The notes beneath the pieces are model-generated. The model did not search any database and was not told the origin of the DNA. It saw only the letters and a list, made by a program, of their open reading frames with translations. DNA of 64,000 bases from Aristolochia californica (Eukaryota; Streptophyta; Magnoliopsida; Piperales; Aristolochiaceae), in contig JARWKL010000009.1 in assembly GCA_029961685.1 (NCBI GenBank), positions 33,105,708 through 33,169,707 on the forward strand. Direction: 5' to 3'. How positions within the stretch are numbered: the first letter of the stretch is position 1; each line of letters begins with the position of its first letter. The position numbers and the translations under genes were made by a program. Shown in pieces: positions 12,750 to 25,204 of the stretch.

Positions 12750-13329
12750 AACAGATTAGAATCAGCCATATGGAAGTACCTTCCCTTCATGTAAATGAGA
12801 GTTCTGGAGAAGGATTTATTTGATATAATCGTCACTATTTTCATTTTATTTCAATGTGGTTTTTTTAGATTTGGAGAAAGACAAGCTTCTGCTAGCAATA
12901 CCAGGAGTCATAAACTAGAAATCATTCTTTCTTCTCTCAGATTCGATTCTTTTCTTCCTCTTTATCATGTACAGAGAACCTTATAACTCGATGCTCATCT
13001 TGTTTCCGAGTTTGTTACACTTGCATCTTGTGCGGTTGCCGGCCGTCTGAACTACAAATAAATGCCGTGGCCGCCGGGTAAGAATCCCTGAGTTCCAGAT
13101 AACAGTTATCAAAACTCTAAGTCTATAATATATAGATCAGTATCAGCCGTGCAAGAACTCTTCAGTCCATCTTTGATGAATTCAAACTCCGGAAAACGCA
13201 GAGTTCGTTTCTTTGAACATATCCGCCAACAAAAACATTAGAATCAGAACTATCAAATATATGTTGTTGTAATTGGAATTTTACTCAATTACCCATTTTT
13301 AAAAAATACCTAATTTTGATCGGACAACA
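12750..13329. other. ERF 3' region
   Basis: 3' flank of the ERF gene with an AATAAA at 13057-13062. Nothing else was recognised before the foldback element. Confidence 0.5.
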
Positions 13330-15185
13330 ACACGTGTGTATGGTCCAAGATAATACACTTTGAACGCTAATATATAGTGTGACATGATCATGCCACATCA
13401 ACAACCGAAGTAATTAATGCCTTGTCACATACATGTAATCAGATTGTCTATGACATGTCATCATGTCACATCATCAACATGCCACATCAGCATTTTTCTC
13501 TCATTTTTCTTTTATTATTCGTTTAATTTTTTTTAATTTTAAAAATTAAAAAATATTAATTTCTGGTTTTAAAAATCTAACACATTTAATTATCGTCTAT
13601 TTAATATAAAAAATAAAATTTTGTTTATTAATTATTTTTAAAAAATCTAATATATTTAATACCTTAAATTATCGATTTAAGATATTATTTATTTTAATAT
13701 AATATTTTATCAAATTTTATTTTATTTATAAAAATCTTATTTGTTGGTACATATTTTATTGCCTTCTTTTTATAATAACAAAATAAAAAATTTGTGTATT
13801 AATTAATTAAAAATCATATTCATATTTATCTTACCTATTTAACACCTTTCACTATCGATTTAAGATAATTTTGAATTTTAAATTTTGTTTTCGTTATTTA
13901 AAAATGTTATTTATTGGTTCACATTTCATTACCTTCTATTTGTAGAAATAAAATATCAAATTTTATATTAATTAATTAAAATTTCATATTCTTACCTATT
14001 TAACATCTTACATTATCAATTTAAGATATTTTTAATTTAAAATTTTATTTGAAATTTTATTTTAGTTTTTAAAAGTGTTATTTATTGGTTCACATTTCAT
14101 TACCTTCTATTTATTGAAATAAAATATCAAAATTTTATATTAATTAACTAAAAAATCATATACTTGCCTATTTAACACATTGCATTATCGATTTAAGATA
14201 TTTTTTAATTTAAAAATAATTTGAAATTATTTTTTGGTACTTTTTCATTACCTTCTATTTGTTGTAATAAAATATAAAATTTTATATTAATTATTTAAAA
14301 ATATTTTTCACCTTGTAATTTAGACCTTTCATTATTGATTTAAGAATATTATAATTTTTAAAAAATGTAACAAATGTTATTTTAGTTTTAAAAAATCTCA
14401 TTTGTTCTAGTTTTATTACCTTCTATCTATAATAATAATATTTAAAATTAATATTTGTTATTAATTAATATACTAAATTTATATTTTTTATTAGAAATAT
14501 AAGGCAATAAAATGTGTACCAAAAAATAAGATTTTGAAATTTTAAATAATTTATATATATATATTAAAATTTTAAAAATATTTTAAATCGATAATGAAAG
14601 GTGTTAAATAGATTAGAATATAAATTTTAAATTAATTTTTATATTTTATTAAAATAAATAGAAGGTAATAAAAATGTACCAACAAAAAGATTTTTAAAAA
14701 ATCAAATATTTTTTTTATTTTAAAAAAATTAAAATATCTTAAATTAATAATAAAATGTGTTAAGTTAATCAGAATATAATTTTTAATTAATTAATATAAA
14801 AATTTTAATATTTTGTATTATAAAAAAGAAAATAAAAATATTTGTACTAACAAATAATATTTTTAAAAACTAAATTAATTTTTTTACCAAATATTATATT
14901 AAGTTAAATAATATTTTAAATCTATAATGTAAGCTATTAACAACATTTGAAAATTATTTTTTAAATATTAATAATAAAAAATTATAGTTTTAATTATATT
15001 ATATAGAGGGTGTGCAAGATTTAAAAAACCAAAAATTATTAATTTTTAAATTACAAAAAAAAATTAAATCAATAATGAAAAGAAATGAGAGAAAAAAGTA
15101 TGCTAATATGGTGCATTGGTGACGTGTCATCATAACATGTCACACGTATCTGATGACATGTTAATGTTATATCGATGTAGAAAGT
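13330..15185. repeat. AT-rich foldback element with mirrored internal repeat units
   Basis: The two ends are inverted copies. The left arm (about 13380-13530) reads ACATGTCATCATGTCACATC, then GCCACATCAGCAT, then TTTTTCTCTCATTTTTCTTT. The right arm (about 15060-15180) gives the reverse complement of a diverged version (TTTTTTCTCTCATTTCTTTT, GACACGTCACCAAT, ACATGTCATCAG). Between them the left half has about five direct units of 150-180 bp. Each carries ACCTTCTATTTG-like, TATATTAATTAATT-like and ATCGATTTAAGATATT-like motifs; the first motif recurs near 13761, 13931, 14101, 14250 and 14418. After about 14500 the same motifs recur inverted (AATCGATAATGAAAGGTGTTA near 14586, GAAGGTAATAAAAATGTACC near 14662, more near 14741 and 14918). 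No open frame resembles a transposase. It is probably a non-autonomous foldback or long-TIR DNA transposon. End points are good to about 50 bp. Confidence 0.7.
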
Positions 15186-15551
15186 ATAAGAAGGCCAAAC
15201 TCCATGTACTGCTAACTAATTGCAGATAGGTAACTTACACGTTCTAAAACTACTAAAGATTATATAAACCTGTAAATTCATTTAAAACGCAGTAGCTAAG
15301 GATATAAAAATACTACAATACCTTGTTCAGTTTATTAAACTCAAAATTTAAAAAGAGTAAACGGTATTATGATCGTATTCATAAGAATAAAGGTTATATT
15401 CACTCTGAACATAATATCTAGACAGATGAATCTTATATGAATCGTATGATGAAGTACCACTTGTAATAATTAAATACAATGACCTTTACATTGATCTAGG
15501 CCTAACGATCTCACCAAGTCAAATGCTGCAGACTTGCAGTGCTTCAGTCTC

Positions 15552-15585
15552 CATGGACCATCATCCCACATGGACCATCATCCCA
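15552..15585. repeat. 17-bp perfect tandem repeat, two copies
   Basis: CATGGACCATCATCCCA occurs twice back to back, followed by a partial third copy (AAAGACCATC). Confidence 0.85.
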
Positions 15586-17396
15586 TAAAGACCATCTAAT
15601 TAGAATTCCACTTTTGGATTGGCTTGCACACACACATAGCATAGATACATTAAGGGGTCTCTGACCCTTTTTCCCCTGTCGAGTTTTCTCTTTATTTTTC
15701 TTAACACCTGCAAAAGCCGCAGATAAGAAAGTGAGAAATGAGAAATAAGAACTTGGGTAAATGATAAGGAGGAGTTCTTCCCCTAAGGCTTATAAGCCTT
15801 GTAAACTGGCTCCACATCACGCCAATTGGTTTTCCTTCAGTTGTTTCTGTGAATCACCTAAACTTGTAGTGTAGGTGTGAGACTACAGATAACAGCAGGC
15901 TGCAAGTTCAATTATACACACACACAAAATAAGTAGAACTTAAAATTACAAAATCAGATCTAATCATGGACATCCCATTTTAGCTTCTATAACTATGTAT
16001 TTCGTGTTGTACAACTTTGCTTCTAAAAGAGGCCTTGCTTCTTCATATAGCTCTGTCTATTCTAGATCAAGGCTGTACATGCAGCTTTCTCCTCTTCTAA
16101 CCCATCGTTGCACCAAGCTTCAACTCGAAACAATGCTTAGAACTTTTCCCCTTCACGTTTCCTTTTCACACACCTGTTCTAATTCAAGAAACAAAATAAG
16201 ATCCCTCCAATATCCTTTCTTTTGTTTCAGAGTTCTCTCTAACAATAACAAGTTCATCAGGTCTAGGCAATGATTTTTTCTACTGTTTCAAAAGCTGAAG
16301 CAGCCCTGAGGTGTGAGATATGCTTTAAGCTAGACGACCATGCTGAGATTTCTACAATTAGTTCGTTACTAAGGCCCCTTCATCACTTCCACCTCTAGTA
16401 GTCATTGGCAATCTTTGTATTTGCATCAGCACAAAGTCTTTGAAATTCTAACCTCTTCTTCACTTCCACTTCACCTGAACGTGATAGGTGATCATTTACA
16501 GTTCCCACAGTATCAAGAGCCCATTACACTAAATATCCCATCAATCTCCTCCCACCTTCCTTGGCTATATAGCAACCTTTCACTGTCAAGAATCAAGCCT
16601 GAATAATCTTGCATTCCTTGCAGCCTCCTCAACCTTCATTTCATACTGAGTTTCTATACATAAACCATTTAAATTGCAGCTCAAAGATGCTAGAGAAAAC
16701 ACCCCATTTCTCCACTTGATTAAATTTCAACTTACAATTGGCGCAACCAATGCTCGAGCTCCTGATACTGATCCAAACTTGGAGAGGGAGAAAATGGTAC
16801 ATTTGCTAAGATAAAATTTCCACAGCATAATTAATTTTGATCTGTCACGCATTGTCGGGCAAATTAATGCGCAAGAAGAAAATAGGTGGCAATTCTACAT
16901 TAGTGCAACAAATGGCATATTTCATGGAAAATATGTTACGATTAAAATAAATGTCAACTAAACTGCAACTAATAAACATATTGGTTACAATCAAAGTGCC
17001 AAATAGTTGCTACAGTAAATCAACTCAGTCAAAGAAACTGAACCTATGTTTACAATTATTTATACAAACTTAATTCCATTAAAATAATAATTAGAAAAAC
17101 ATGAGTAAATTTAGTAAACAATTACACGCTGAAAGGGTTAATAAATTACAAAATCCAGGCAGTTCGTGTCACCATCAAATGAAATATTCTAATATAAGAA
17201 AGCTTAAAACGGAGAGATGTCAGGGAACTCTATAAGCATTCTCATTTTTTACCCAAGTAATGAAAAATAAAAAGATAAATAATGCCTCTTCGAACTACTC
17301 TAAAACCATAGATTCGTAAGGCCGGAAAAAGTGAACTCCATGAGCACCGGATGCAGAGGTTTATCGACCAATTCCTGCTTCGTCTATCGCTTCTAA

Positions 17397-17476
17397 TCAA
17401 CCAATCCATTGAATAACCACACCAGGAAGAGATCGGTAAACCGCTGCGTCCGCAAACGCCACAAGCTCATCTTTCT
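17397..17476 (-). other. Possible isolated terminal exon, family not recognised
   Basis: On the minus strand an ACTCAG acceptor is followed by 78 bases of open, GC-richer reading frame starting KDELVAFADAAVYRSLPG and ending VVIQWIG before a TGA. The composition and hydrophobic pattern look like genuine coding sequence amid AT-rich DNA. I found no upstream exons. It may be the tail of a lost gene or a captured fragment. Confidence 0.2.
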
Positions 17477-19001
17477 CTGAGTCAAATAATACTAAAATGT
17501 CAGAAAACATTATGTAATTAGTGACTAGAAAATAAATAAATCCTGTAAAAAAAGTTTAAGTCAGCAAAATAAAAACACAAGGGAGAAGAGAGAGAGGAGG
17601 GAGAGGGAGATGGACAGAGCTAAACACAAAAAGCCATGTAATCACAAATCAAACTACATTTTTTAATATTTGAGGTAAAAAAAAAAAAAGACTAAAAAAA
17701 GAAAATAAATGCCTTAGGAGAAAAAATTCTGTTGAACTCCGATGAAATTGAGTTCAGTGCTAACAGAGAAAAATAAAGGTAATGAACGCCAAACCAACTT
17801 GAAAAGAAAAAAAGGGAAAATAACAACAACAAAAAAAGATTCTTCTTTTCTCGTTAGAGAATATCACGAGATCTGAGTGGATGGATCCCACGTTAAGGGG
17901 CAAAATGGATATGGTAGGGGAACACCTAAATAGGTTTTAAACATCAAACACGTAAAGGAATCGAATATCATTTCAGCTGAGCATCCAAAAGAGAACATCC
18001 AGATAAATGCATTTTTATTCCAAGAAGCCGAAAAGACCTTTTGAAAAACCGAGAAGAACGACCATAAGAGAATTAGCTGAGAGTTACAAGAATAAACCAA
18101 AAGTAATCGGAAAACCAGAAAAGTGAAAAACAATCAAACAAAAAGCAGCAATCTTATTCTACCCAGATCTTAAATGGCGCCAACCAACCGACATGTCTGA
18201 TTTCCCCCAGAGAGAAAACTCTCCAAAGCCATTACAACCAGCAATTCTGGGGAAGAGAATTTTAGGGCAAGTCGAAAAAAGACAAATAGTGGCCGTAGTT
18301 GAACTCTTTAAAAATAGGTATTTTAATTTATTTATTTTAAATAACAATGCGGCCATTACTATCTACTAATTTTTAATTTTTATACGATTATTTCTAAGAA
18401 TACGACATATTTGAAAATACGTCTAAATAAGGATGCCATATTTGAAAATTACCTCTAAATAATTCATATTCCTTTCCAATTATTTGAAAATTGCAAGACT
18501 ATGTTGAGATATTCCACATTTAAGAACCCTTTAGAAATTGATAATATTTTTTTTGCATTTTATCTTTATTGGGTTCTTAATATATTAATACTTCCATTCT
18601 AACCATATATTAATTTTTTTATTAGATTAAAATTAAAGAAAACGAGAAATAACTCACTTTTTACCTCACACTGTCACACACTTGGGACAAGTAATGGGAC
18701 TGCGAGCATGAAAGAGCTGAAAGGGTTTATTGATTTGACCAATATAAACCGATTCCGGCATTTTGCCCACTCGTTCGTCAGGCTAACCCGACTCGGTCGA
18801 TGTCTACACAGGACTGAAACTATTTCTAGAGTCCAGACACAGGCCACAGCGTTCTTGTGGATCCATTCCTGTAGTCTGTTTTCGTACAAACTGAGTCATT
18901 AGTCGTAATTCGCCTGAGAAAATCGAGAAATCACAAATTTACAAACCCTGTGCCTGACCTAAATTTTTTGCTGCCATCATCTGCTAATCCGAGCTTCTCC
19001 A

Positions 19002-22000
19002 ATGGCGGTCTCGCCCTCTCTAACTGCAGCAGCAGTGGATGCCAATACCCAAAACTCAGACCCCGAGAAAGTCGCTTCTACCCAACTGGATCCCTCCGCA
19101 ATGACTCCCTCTTCCTCTTCAACTGCTACTACTCCATCGTTCTCTTCTGCTGCAGTGCCTGCGGAAAATCCAAACACCAATTCAAACACTTCTGTAATCT
19201 CTCAGCCCCCTTTTTTTCAACCTTATCCTCCGGCAGTTCCATCTTTCCGCCCTGTCGGGCCTCCACCGACAGCCCCCTCATTCTCCCAGGTCTCCCCTAA
19301 CCCTAATTTTCATAGTCCTAATCCCCAACCACCTGGAGTCTCTGGTGCGCCCCCCTCAATCATGATGAACGGCGTCGCTACTGGCGCCGGCTCCATGCAT
19401 CTCATGGGATCCTCTCACATGTATCCTAATGCTGCCCCGAGGCCCTATCCGCCGCTGCCTAATGGATTTGCTCCTACGCATGTTGCTTTACCTGGCGCGC
19501 AGCCTCAGCCTCTACCTCCTCCGGGTGGGTTTTCTGAGATGTATGCATGTTATTTCGTGCTTCGATGTATATCGTGTGATTTCATATGTTCATGTCATGG
19601 TTGGTCGCTTTATGATTGCTTATTTTGCTCTTTATTTCTAGGCTATTAGTAGGTTGGGTGATGGTTCGGTAAAATAGGTTTGTGGTGAAAATAGAACTTA
19701 GAGACTTGATACTTTTATCATACGGGAAGAAGGCTTTAAGTGTGTTGCATTGGTGTGAACATCGAACTCTGTTGGCCAAACGTTAAAGGAAGCGTTTAGT
19801 ATTGAAATGCAGTATAATTTTTTTGGGGTGCTTGTGGATTTTCCTAGGTGTAATTCCAGTGTCTACACGTATTAATTCATGATTGTACATCTATACATAA
19901 TCGATTGTTTGTTTGACTTTGATGAATTAGCTAAATGAATATGAAAGTTTGTGAAACTGTTATTTATGATTTATTTGAAACAATAAAACCTTTAGCACGT
20001 TTGACTGTGGTTCATATGTTTGGTACTGGTAATTGTGTGAGGATGGACTTTTTTAATGAGAAGACTGGGGATGGGAATGTGAAATCCTATCAGTTAGATA
20101 AGGGATGCATTTGGTATCGATGACAGGATGTTTTTTCCTACAGCATCTTCATTAACCATGGTGAGAAAGATGGACAGCCTTCCTCTTGCAGTTCTTTAAA
20201 GTATCTCTTCACTTCATCATCTATGTTGGTATGCTTAAATTCTTTAAATTCATTGAATTTTTGGTAGAGAAGCAGTTTGACACTTTTAAGTGTAATACAT
20301 TGATTGCCTTGATGGCTACCATTGTTGGAGGATTTGAAGTTGTACCGATTTCATAAGGTTTAAGATACTCTTTCCTTTTCTCTGCCTTTTTTTTCTGGTG
20401 GCTTCATTGGTATTTTATTTGCACCACAGATGACCATGTTTAGCAAGTGAGTGCTCATTGCGCTTGTGTTGCAAGGTATTATGATTTCTTTCGTTACTAT
20501 CATTTGCATTTTTTATATTGTTTGTGATATCCTTTTCTTTTTTGTTTGCTATTCTGTCAAATGTGTTGCTTTAAGAAAATTTAAAGGTAACTTAACATCC
20601 TTAAGTACTGATATTTCCTCAAGTCTTGCTGTTTGCTTTGGATGAGATTGATCTCATCCATATCGAAATATAGTGTGCTTGGGTAACTTCTGGAGTTAGT
20701 GTTCAGGGATGTATAAGGTAAGCTCCCTCACACACGTATAATTTATAAATTGGATGCTATTTCTTTTCCATGTTCCCTCAGGTTACTTATTCAGCCGGTG
20801 ATAGTTGCCATACCTTTGCTGCCATCTAAATATGCTTGTATTGTTTGGTAACAATATTAAATCATTCTCATTTACTTTTATCTCCTATATATTGAAATGT
20901 GCACTTGGTGAGGATACTAGGTCATTTCTGAAACTTATTTGACAAGTGTGCATAGATGTTGTGTGCCTTTATGCAGGTGTTCCCCGGTACCCTACACCAT
21001 ATACCGGTATGGTACGGCCCCCGGTCTTTCCACCCCGTCCACCAGGAGCAATAGGTGTGGTTCCGCCATTGACTCGACCTCCTATTCCTGGGATCCGTGG
21101 GGTTCCTCCAATTGTTGCGCCTGTAATCAGGCCCGTAGGTCCTATCGTTGCGCTGCCCGAGAAGCCACAGACCACAGTATATGTTGGAAAGATAGCTTCA
21201 ACAGTAGAAAATGATTTCTTGCTTTCTCTCCTTCAGGTGTGACTATTAACTGTTTTAATTTTTTTCCCACAATTGTAGTTTTATTTTTTGGATTTATTTA
21301 TTTATTTTATTTTTTGAAAAAGCCACAATTGTAGTTATTGTTCTCAATATGATGTGCATGATCTCTGTACTGTTTGAGAAGCTTTGTGGTCCTGTCAAGA
21401 GTTGGAAACGTGCACAAGATCCCAGTGATAGTACTCCAAGAGGCTTTGGTTTCTGTGAGTTTGAGTCAGCTGAAGGTGTGCTTCGTGCCCTACGTTTGCT
21501 AAGTAAATTGAACGCTGATGGTCAAGAGCTCGTGGTATGGTTCCATTCTGGTTTTTTAATTCAGACTTTAATGCATATTTGTAGCTTAACCAGTTTGCAG
21601 TTATAAGACATAATTTGAAATAAAAAGTTCAATTTAATATTTTTTTTAAATTGATTTCTGGAAGGATGAAATTGCCTTTTTGCTAAAAAAAAAACCTTGT
21701 TGTATGGAATAACGTTTAATAAAATTCTCATCTGTTTTGTTATTATTTGTCTGCTGGTAACATGGTTCAAACTTGTTAGTCAAATCTTACTAGATGACTT
21801 GACAGTTATGTAATCGGAGCTCTATAGTTACTTCATATCTGCACTTCCTCCTAATTCTTCAGCTTTAACTTCTAAGAGTGGATTACTGGCTAGTCTATTT
21901 ATCAACACTAACGGAGCTTAATAATTACCTCTGGTAACTTCCTTCTTAAATCTTGATTTTCTTTAAGTTGACAAGGATATTTGTTTGTATAGCATTTGTT

Positions 22001-25000
22001 ATGCATAATGTCATGGATGCGACAAGCAACCGAATGTGCAATGTCTGTTTTGCACAATTGTGGTTGCATGACTGGTGACTTTCTACCACGGCTCCATCTT
22101 CCTCTATGAATAAGCTATAGCTAGATGTGTGAATATGTAGATCTGTGACATTATTCTTTTTTATTAAAAATGTTTGGACCTAGGAAAGTGCCACATTACT
22201 TTTCATAACATGGTAAATGCGTTTTAACATCTTTCAGTTTAGTCTTCTGTTATTAGGACCTTATTTGACATGCTAGGGCAATGCACAGTAACTTTTTATT
22301 GTCCAATATTTTTTTGGTTTATTTATTTTCCTTTTTAAGTTTTAGTATTTTGGAGTAATCTTTTTCACTTGTGATTTTTCTTAACCTGGTATTGTAACAG
22401 CTAAATGTTAATCAAGCAACAAGGGAGTATCTAGAGCGTTATGTGGAAAAGAAAACTGAAAGGGAAAAGAAACTCAAGGAAGGTGAGGTGGAGGGTCTCA
22501 CAACAGAAGAGGAAAATGCCCCTGGGGTGGAAAAACAAGATCTTCCCAAGTCCTCTGTGGAGGACTCCAAAAATGAAGCAAATGGTTCAGAGCAAAAAAT
22601 AAATACAGATCCTCAGAAATTTGGTGTTGTCACCAATGAGGATCAAGAGGCAGACAAAGATGCTTTGGAGAAGCTGACAAAAATGATGGAAGAGAGACTG
22701 AAGAACAAACCCCCACCCCCTCCTCCACCTGCACAAACGTCTGCCTCAGAAGTGTCCACTAAGTCAAAGGATGGAGATTCAGATGCAGAACAACTCAAAA
22801 CTGGTATGCTCTACTGCTTATTTATTTATTTTTGTGTTCATGGTATGCAATGTTGCTTTACAGTTCTTTTTTGCTTCCAATTTTTCTGACTCCTGTTATT
22901 GTGAATTGTAAGCCAAGTGGTTATTTTTATTTGGTAAAGTGACTACAACTCGTGAATCATGACAAGATGAAGCTAAGTTTACTTTCACTGCTTGTGCTAC
23001 TTTTATATAGCAACTGAGCTTGATGCCTATTATTGCAGATGTTATTGAGGATAAAAATGATGAAGAAACAACAAGTGAAAATAGACCCAGTAGTGAGCTG
23101 GACAAGGTCGACACCCCCTCTTCGGACAGAGCTCGATCATATGATCGGAGGGGCAGAGAGAAGGAGAGGGAGCGAGACCTGAAACGCGAGAAGGAGAGGG
23201 AGTTAGAGAGATATGAGAGAGAGCGAGAAAGGGAGAGGGTGAGGAGGGAGAGGGAGCGAGAGATGAAATTCCGTGAAGCTGAGCGTCTTTACAAGGAGCG
23301 TGTAAAGGAATGGGAATCTAGGGAAAGAGACAAAGAGTATCATAGACAGCACGAAAAAGAGAGAGAGAAGGAGAAGGAGCGGACCCGACGAAGGGAGATT
23401 AAGGATCAGGAAGATGAAAGTGATGATGACGATACAAGGAAAAGGAGGCGCAGGAGCAGTACATATGAAGAAAGGAGGAGGAAGAGGCAAAGGGAAAAGG
23501 AAGAAGACATGGCTGATAGAGTGAGAGAAGAGGAGGAAATTGCTGAGGCTAAGAGACGGGCAACTGAAGAAAAGGAGCAAAAGGAGGTTGCTAATAATAT
23601 TATTGAGAAACCAGCAATGGCAGAGGAGACACTTGACACTGAAGGTGGAGAAAGTGTTGAGGAGCAGGCCTATGAGAGTGATTCTGATCCTGCTAAAAAT
23701 TCAGGTACGAGTTGCTATCGTGGTTATTTATATTAGTGGTGGTAGTGAATGCTACATTTATTTTGTCGTACGCTGCACGACTGCCTGGAGGACTCTTGAT
23801 TGTACCAATCGAAAGGATAAAATACTCTCTTTTAAGTTATTAAAGTCAGACCTTTGTCCCCGCCTAGTGCTAACTGATGTTTGTCTGGCAGTCCTTTTGT
23901 CTTTTGATGGACGATGTTTGACTTTTTGTTTCTCTATGCAGGTGATTTGGTCATGAGATCTGGAAGCAGTGACGTATCAAGGATGGAAACACATGTTGTC
24001 TCTGAAATGAGGCAGAGTAGCACTGCTCCTGCACGGAAGCTTGGTTTTGGGCTAGTAGGATCTGGAAAACGCACCACTGTTCCTTCTGTGTTCCATGAGG
24101 AGGATGAAGAATTTGGAAATAAGGAGAAAAAAATGAGACCTCTAGTACCAATAGAATATTCCACAGAGGAATTACAAGCTGTCCAAGGTAGTGGGTCTGC
24201 AGGGGCTCCACCAAATTTGGCTGCAGCAGCAGAGTTTGCCAAGCGTATTTCCAATGGTAACTCCAAGGAAGAGAGAGCTGACACCGAGAAAGAGAGAAGT
24301 AGGCGAACCAATGACAAGTTACCTCATAGAGAGCGAGATAGGGATGGAGAGGAGAGTGGTCGTGGTAGAGACGATAACAAGGAAAAAGCGCATGACAAGG
24401 CATCAGAAAGCAAAAAGCTCTTGGATGCAAAACAATTGATTGACATGATTCCAAAGACTAAGGAGGAGTTGTTTTCATATGAAATCAACTGGGCCATATA
24501 TGATAAGGTGAGCAACTCTCATCTCTCTAATTGCCCGAGGCAATGTATAACCAGCATCAGCATGAAATAGCGTAAAGTTTGCTTTCTCTACAATCAGTGT
24601 TTTTTTTTTTTTTTTCTTGGTTGGCATTAAGTTCCTCCTGCAAGTTTGATATAGTAATCTTTGATGGTGAGTTCGTATCACTGATGCATGTCTTGCTTGT
24701 AATGTGGTGGGCCACTCATAGGTTGTTAGAAAGTTAGGTTTTCTCTGAAAAACATATCACTAGATATTGTTGTGGTTGGATATCCAGGTTGTCTACTGCT
24801 TAGATTAGTAGTTGCAACTCCCTCTGATATCTGGAGATTGATCTTGTATAAATTCTAGAATACATGTAAGGTCAACTTCAGTGTTTTGCTTGAGAAAAAT
24901 ACACCATACGAGTATGCATTTGAATTAATTGGTCTATATCTGAATATTATAGCATGTACTACACGAGAGAATGAGACCGTGGATTTCTAAGAAGATTACA

Positions 25001-25204
25001 GAATTCCTGGGAGAGGAGGAAGCTACTTTGGTGGACTACATTGTATCTAGCACCAAGGAACACGTGAAAGCATCACAAATGCTTGAACTGCTTCAATCCA
25101 TTTTGGATGATGAAGCTGAAATGTTTGTACTCAAGATGTGGAGGATGCTCATTTTTGAAATCAAGAAAGTAGAGACAGGTCTGTCACTAAAACCTAGGGG
25201 CTGA
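19002..25204 (+). CDS. RBM25: RBM25-type splicing factor with RRM, RE/RD-rich and PWI domains
   Basis: Seven exons join in phase to 940 residues: 19002-19524, 20977-21236, 21382-21534, 22401-22803, 23039-23704, 23942-24507 and 24953-25204. The N-terminus (1-238) is Pro/Ser-rich. An RRM spans about 239-312, with RNP2-like VYVGKI and RNP1-like RGFGFCEF. The middle (about 480-640) is a charged RE/RD-rich tract, typical of splicing regulators and likely coiled. The C-terminal PWI domain starts near 831 (AKQLIDMIPKTKEELFSYE) and continues across the last intron (RMRPWISKKITEFLG, MWRMLIFEIKKVETG). The PWI fold binds nucleic acid. Human RBM25 acts with U1 snRNP and affects 5' splice-site choice. The Arabidopsis match is At1g60200, a nuclear, ABA-linked splicing factor. 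The gene looks intact. The exon 1 donor (CCGG|GTGGGT) is inferred from phase. Confidence 0.93.

Larger units (their letters stand above)
15186..19001. other. Intergenic, no complete gene recognised
   Basis: AT-rich DNA between the foldback element and RBM25. It includes a 17-bp tandem repeat at 15552-15585 and one exon-like minus-strand fragment at 17397-17476. The remaining open frames (for example around 16.0-16.6 kb and 17.9-18.4 kb) have no domain or splice support. The last few hundred bases should contain the RBM25 promoter, but I see no clear TATA box. Confidence 0.45.

Noticed and set aside
23203..23639. Long Leu/Ser/Phe-rich frames antisense to RBM25
   Set aside because: They mirror the repetitive RE/RD-rich exon on the plus strand. 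The hydrophobic composition is a by-product of GA-rich codons.
23951..24454. Minus-strand open frame of 167 codons opposite RBM25 exon 6
   Set aside because: Shadow of a conserved plus-strand coding exon; no domain.
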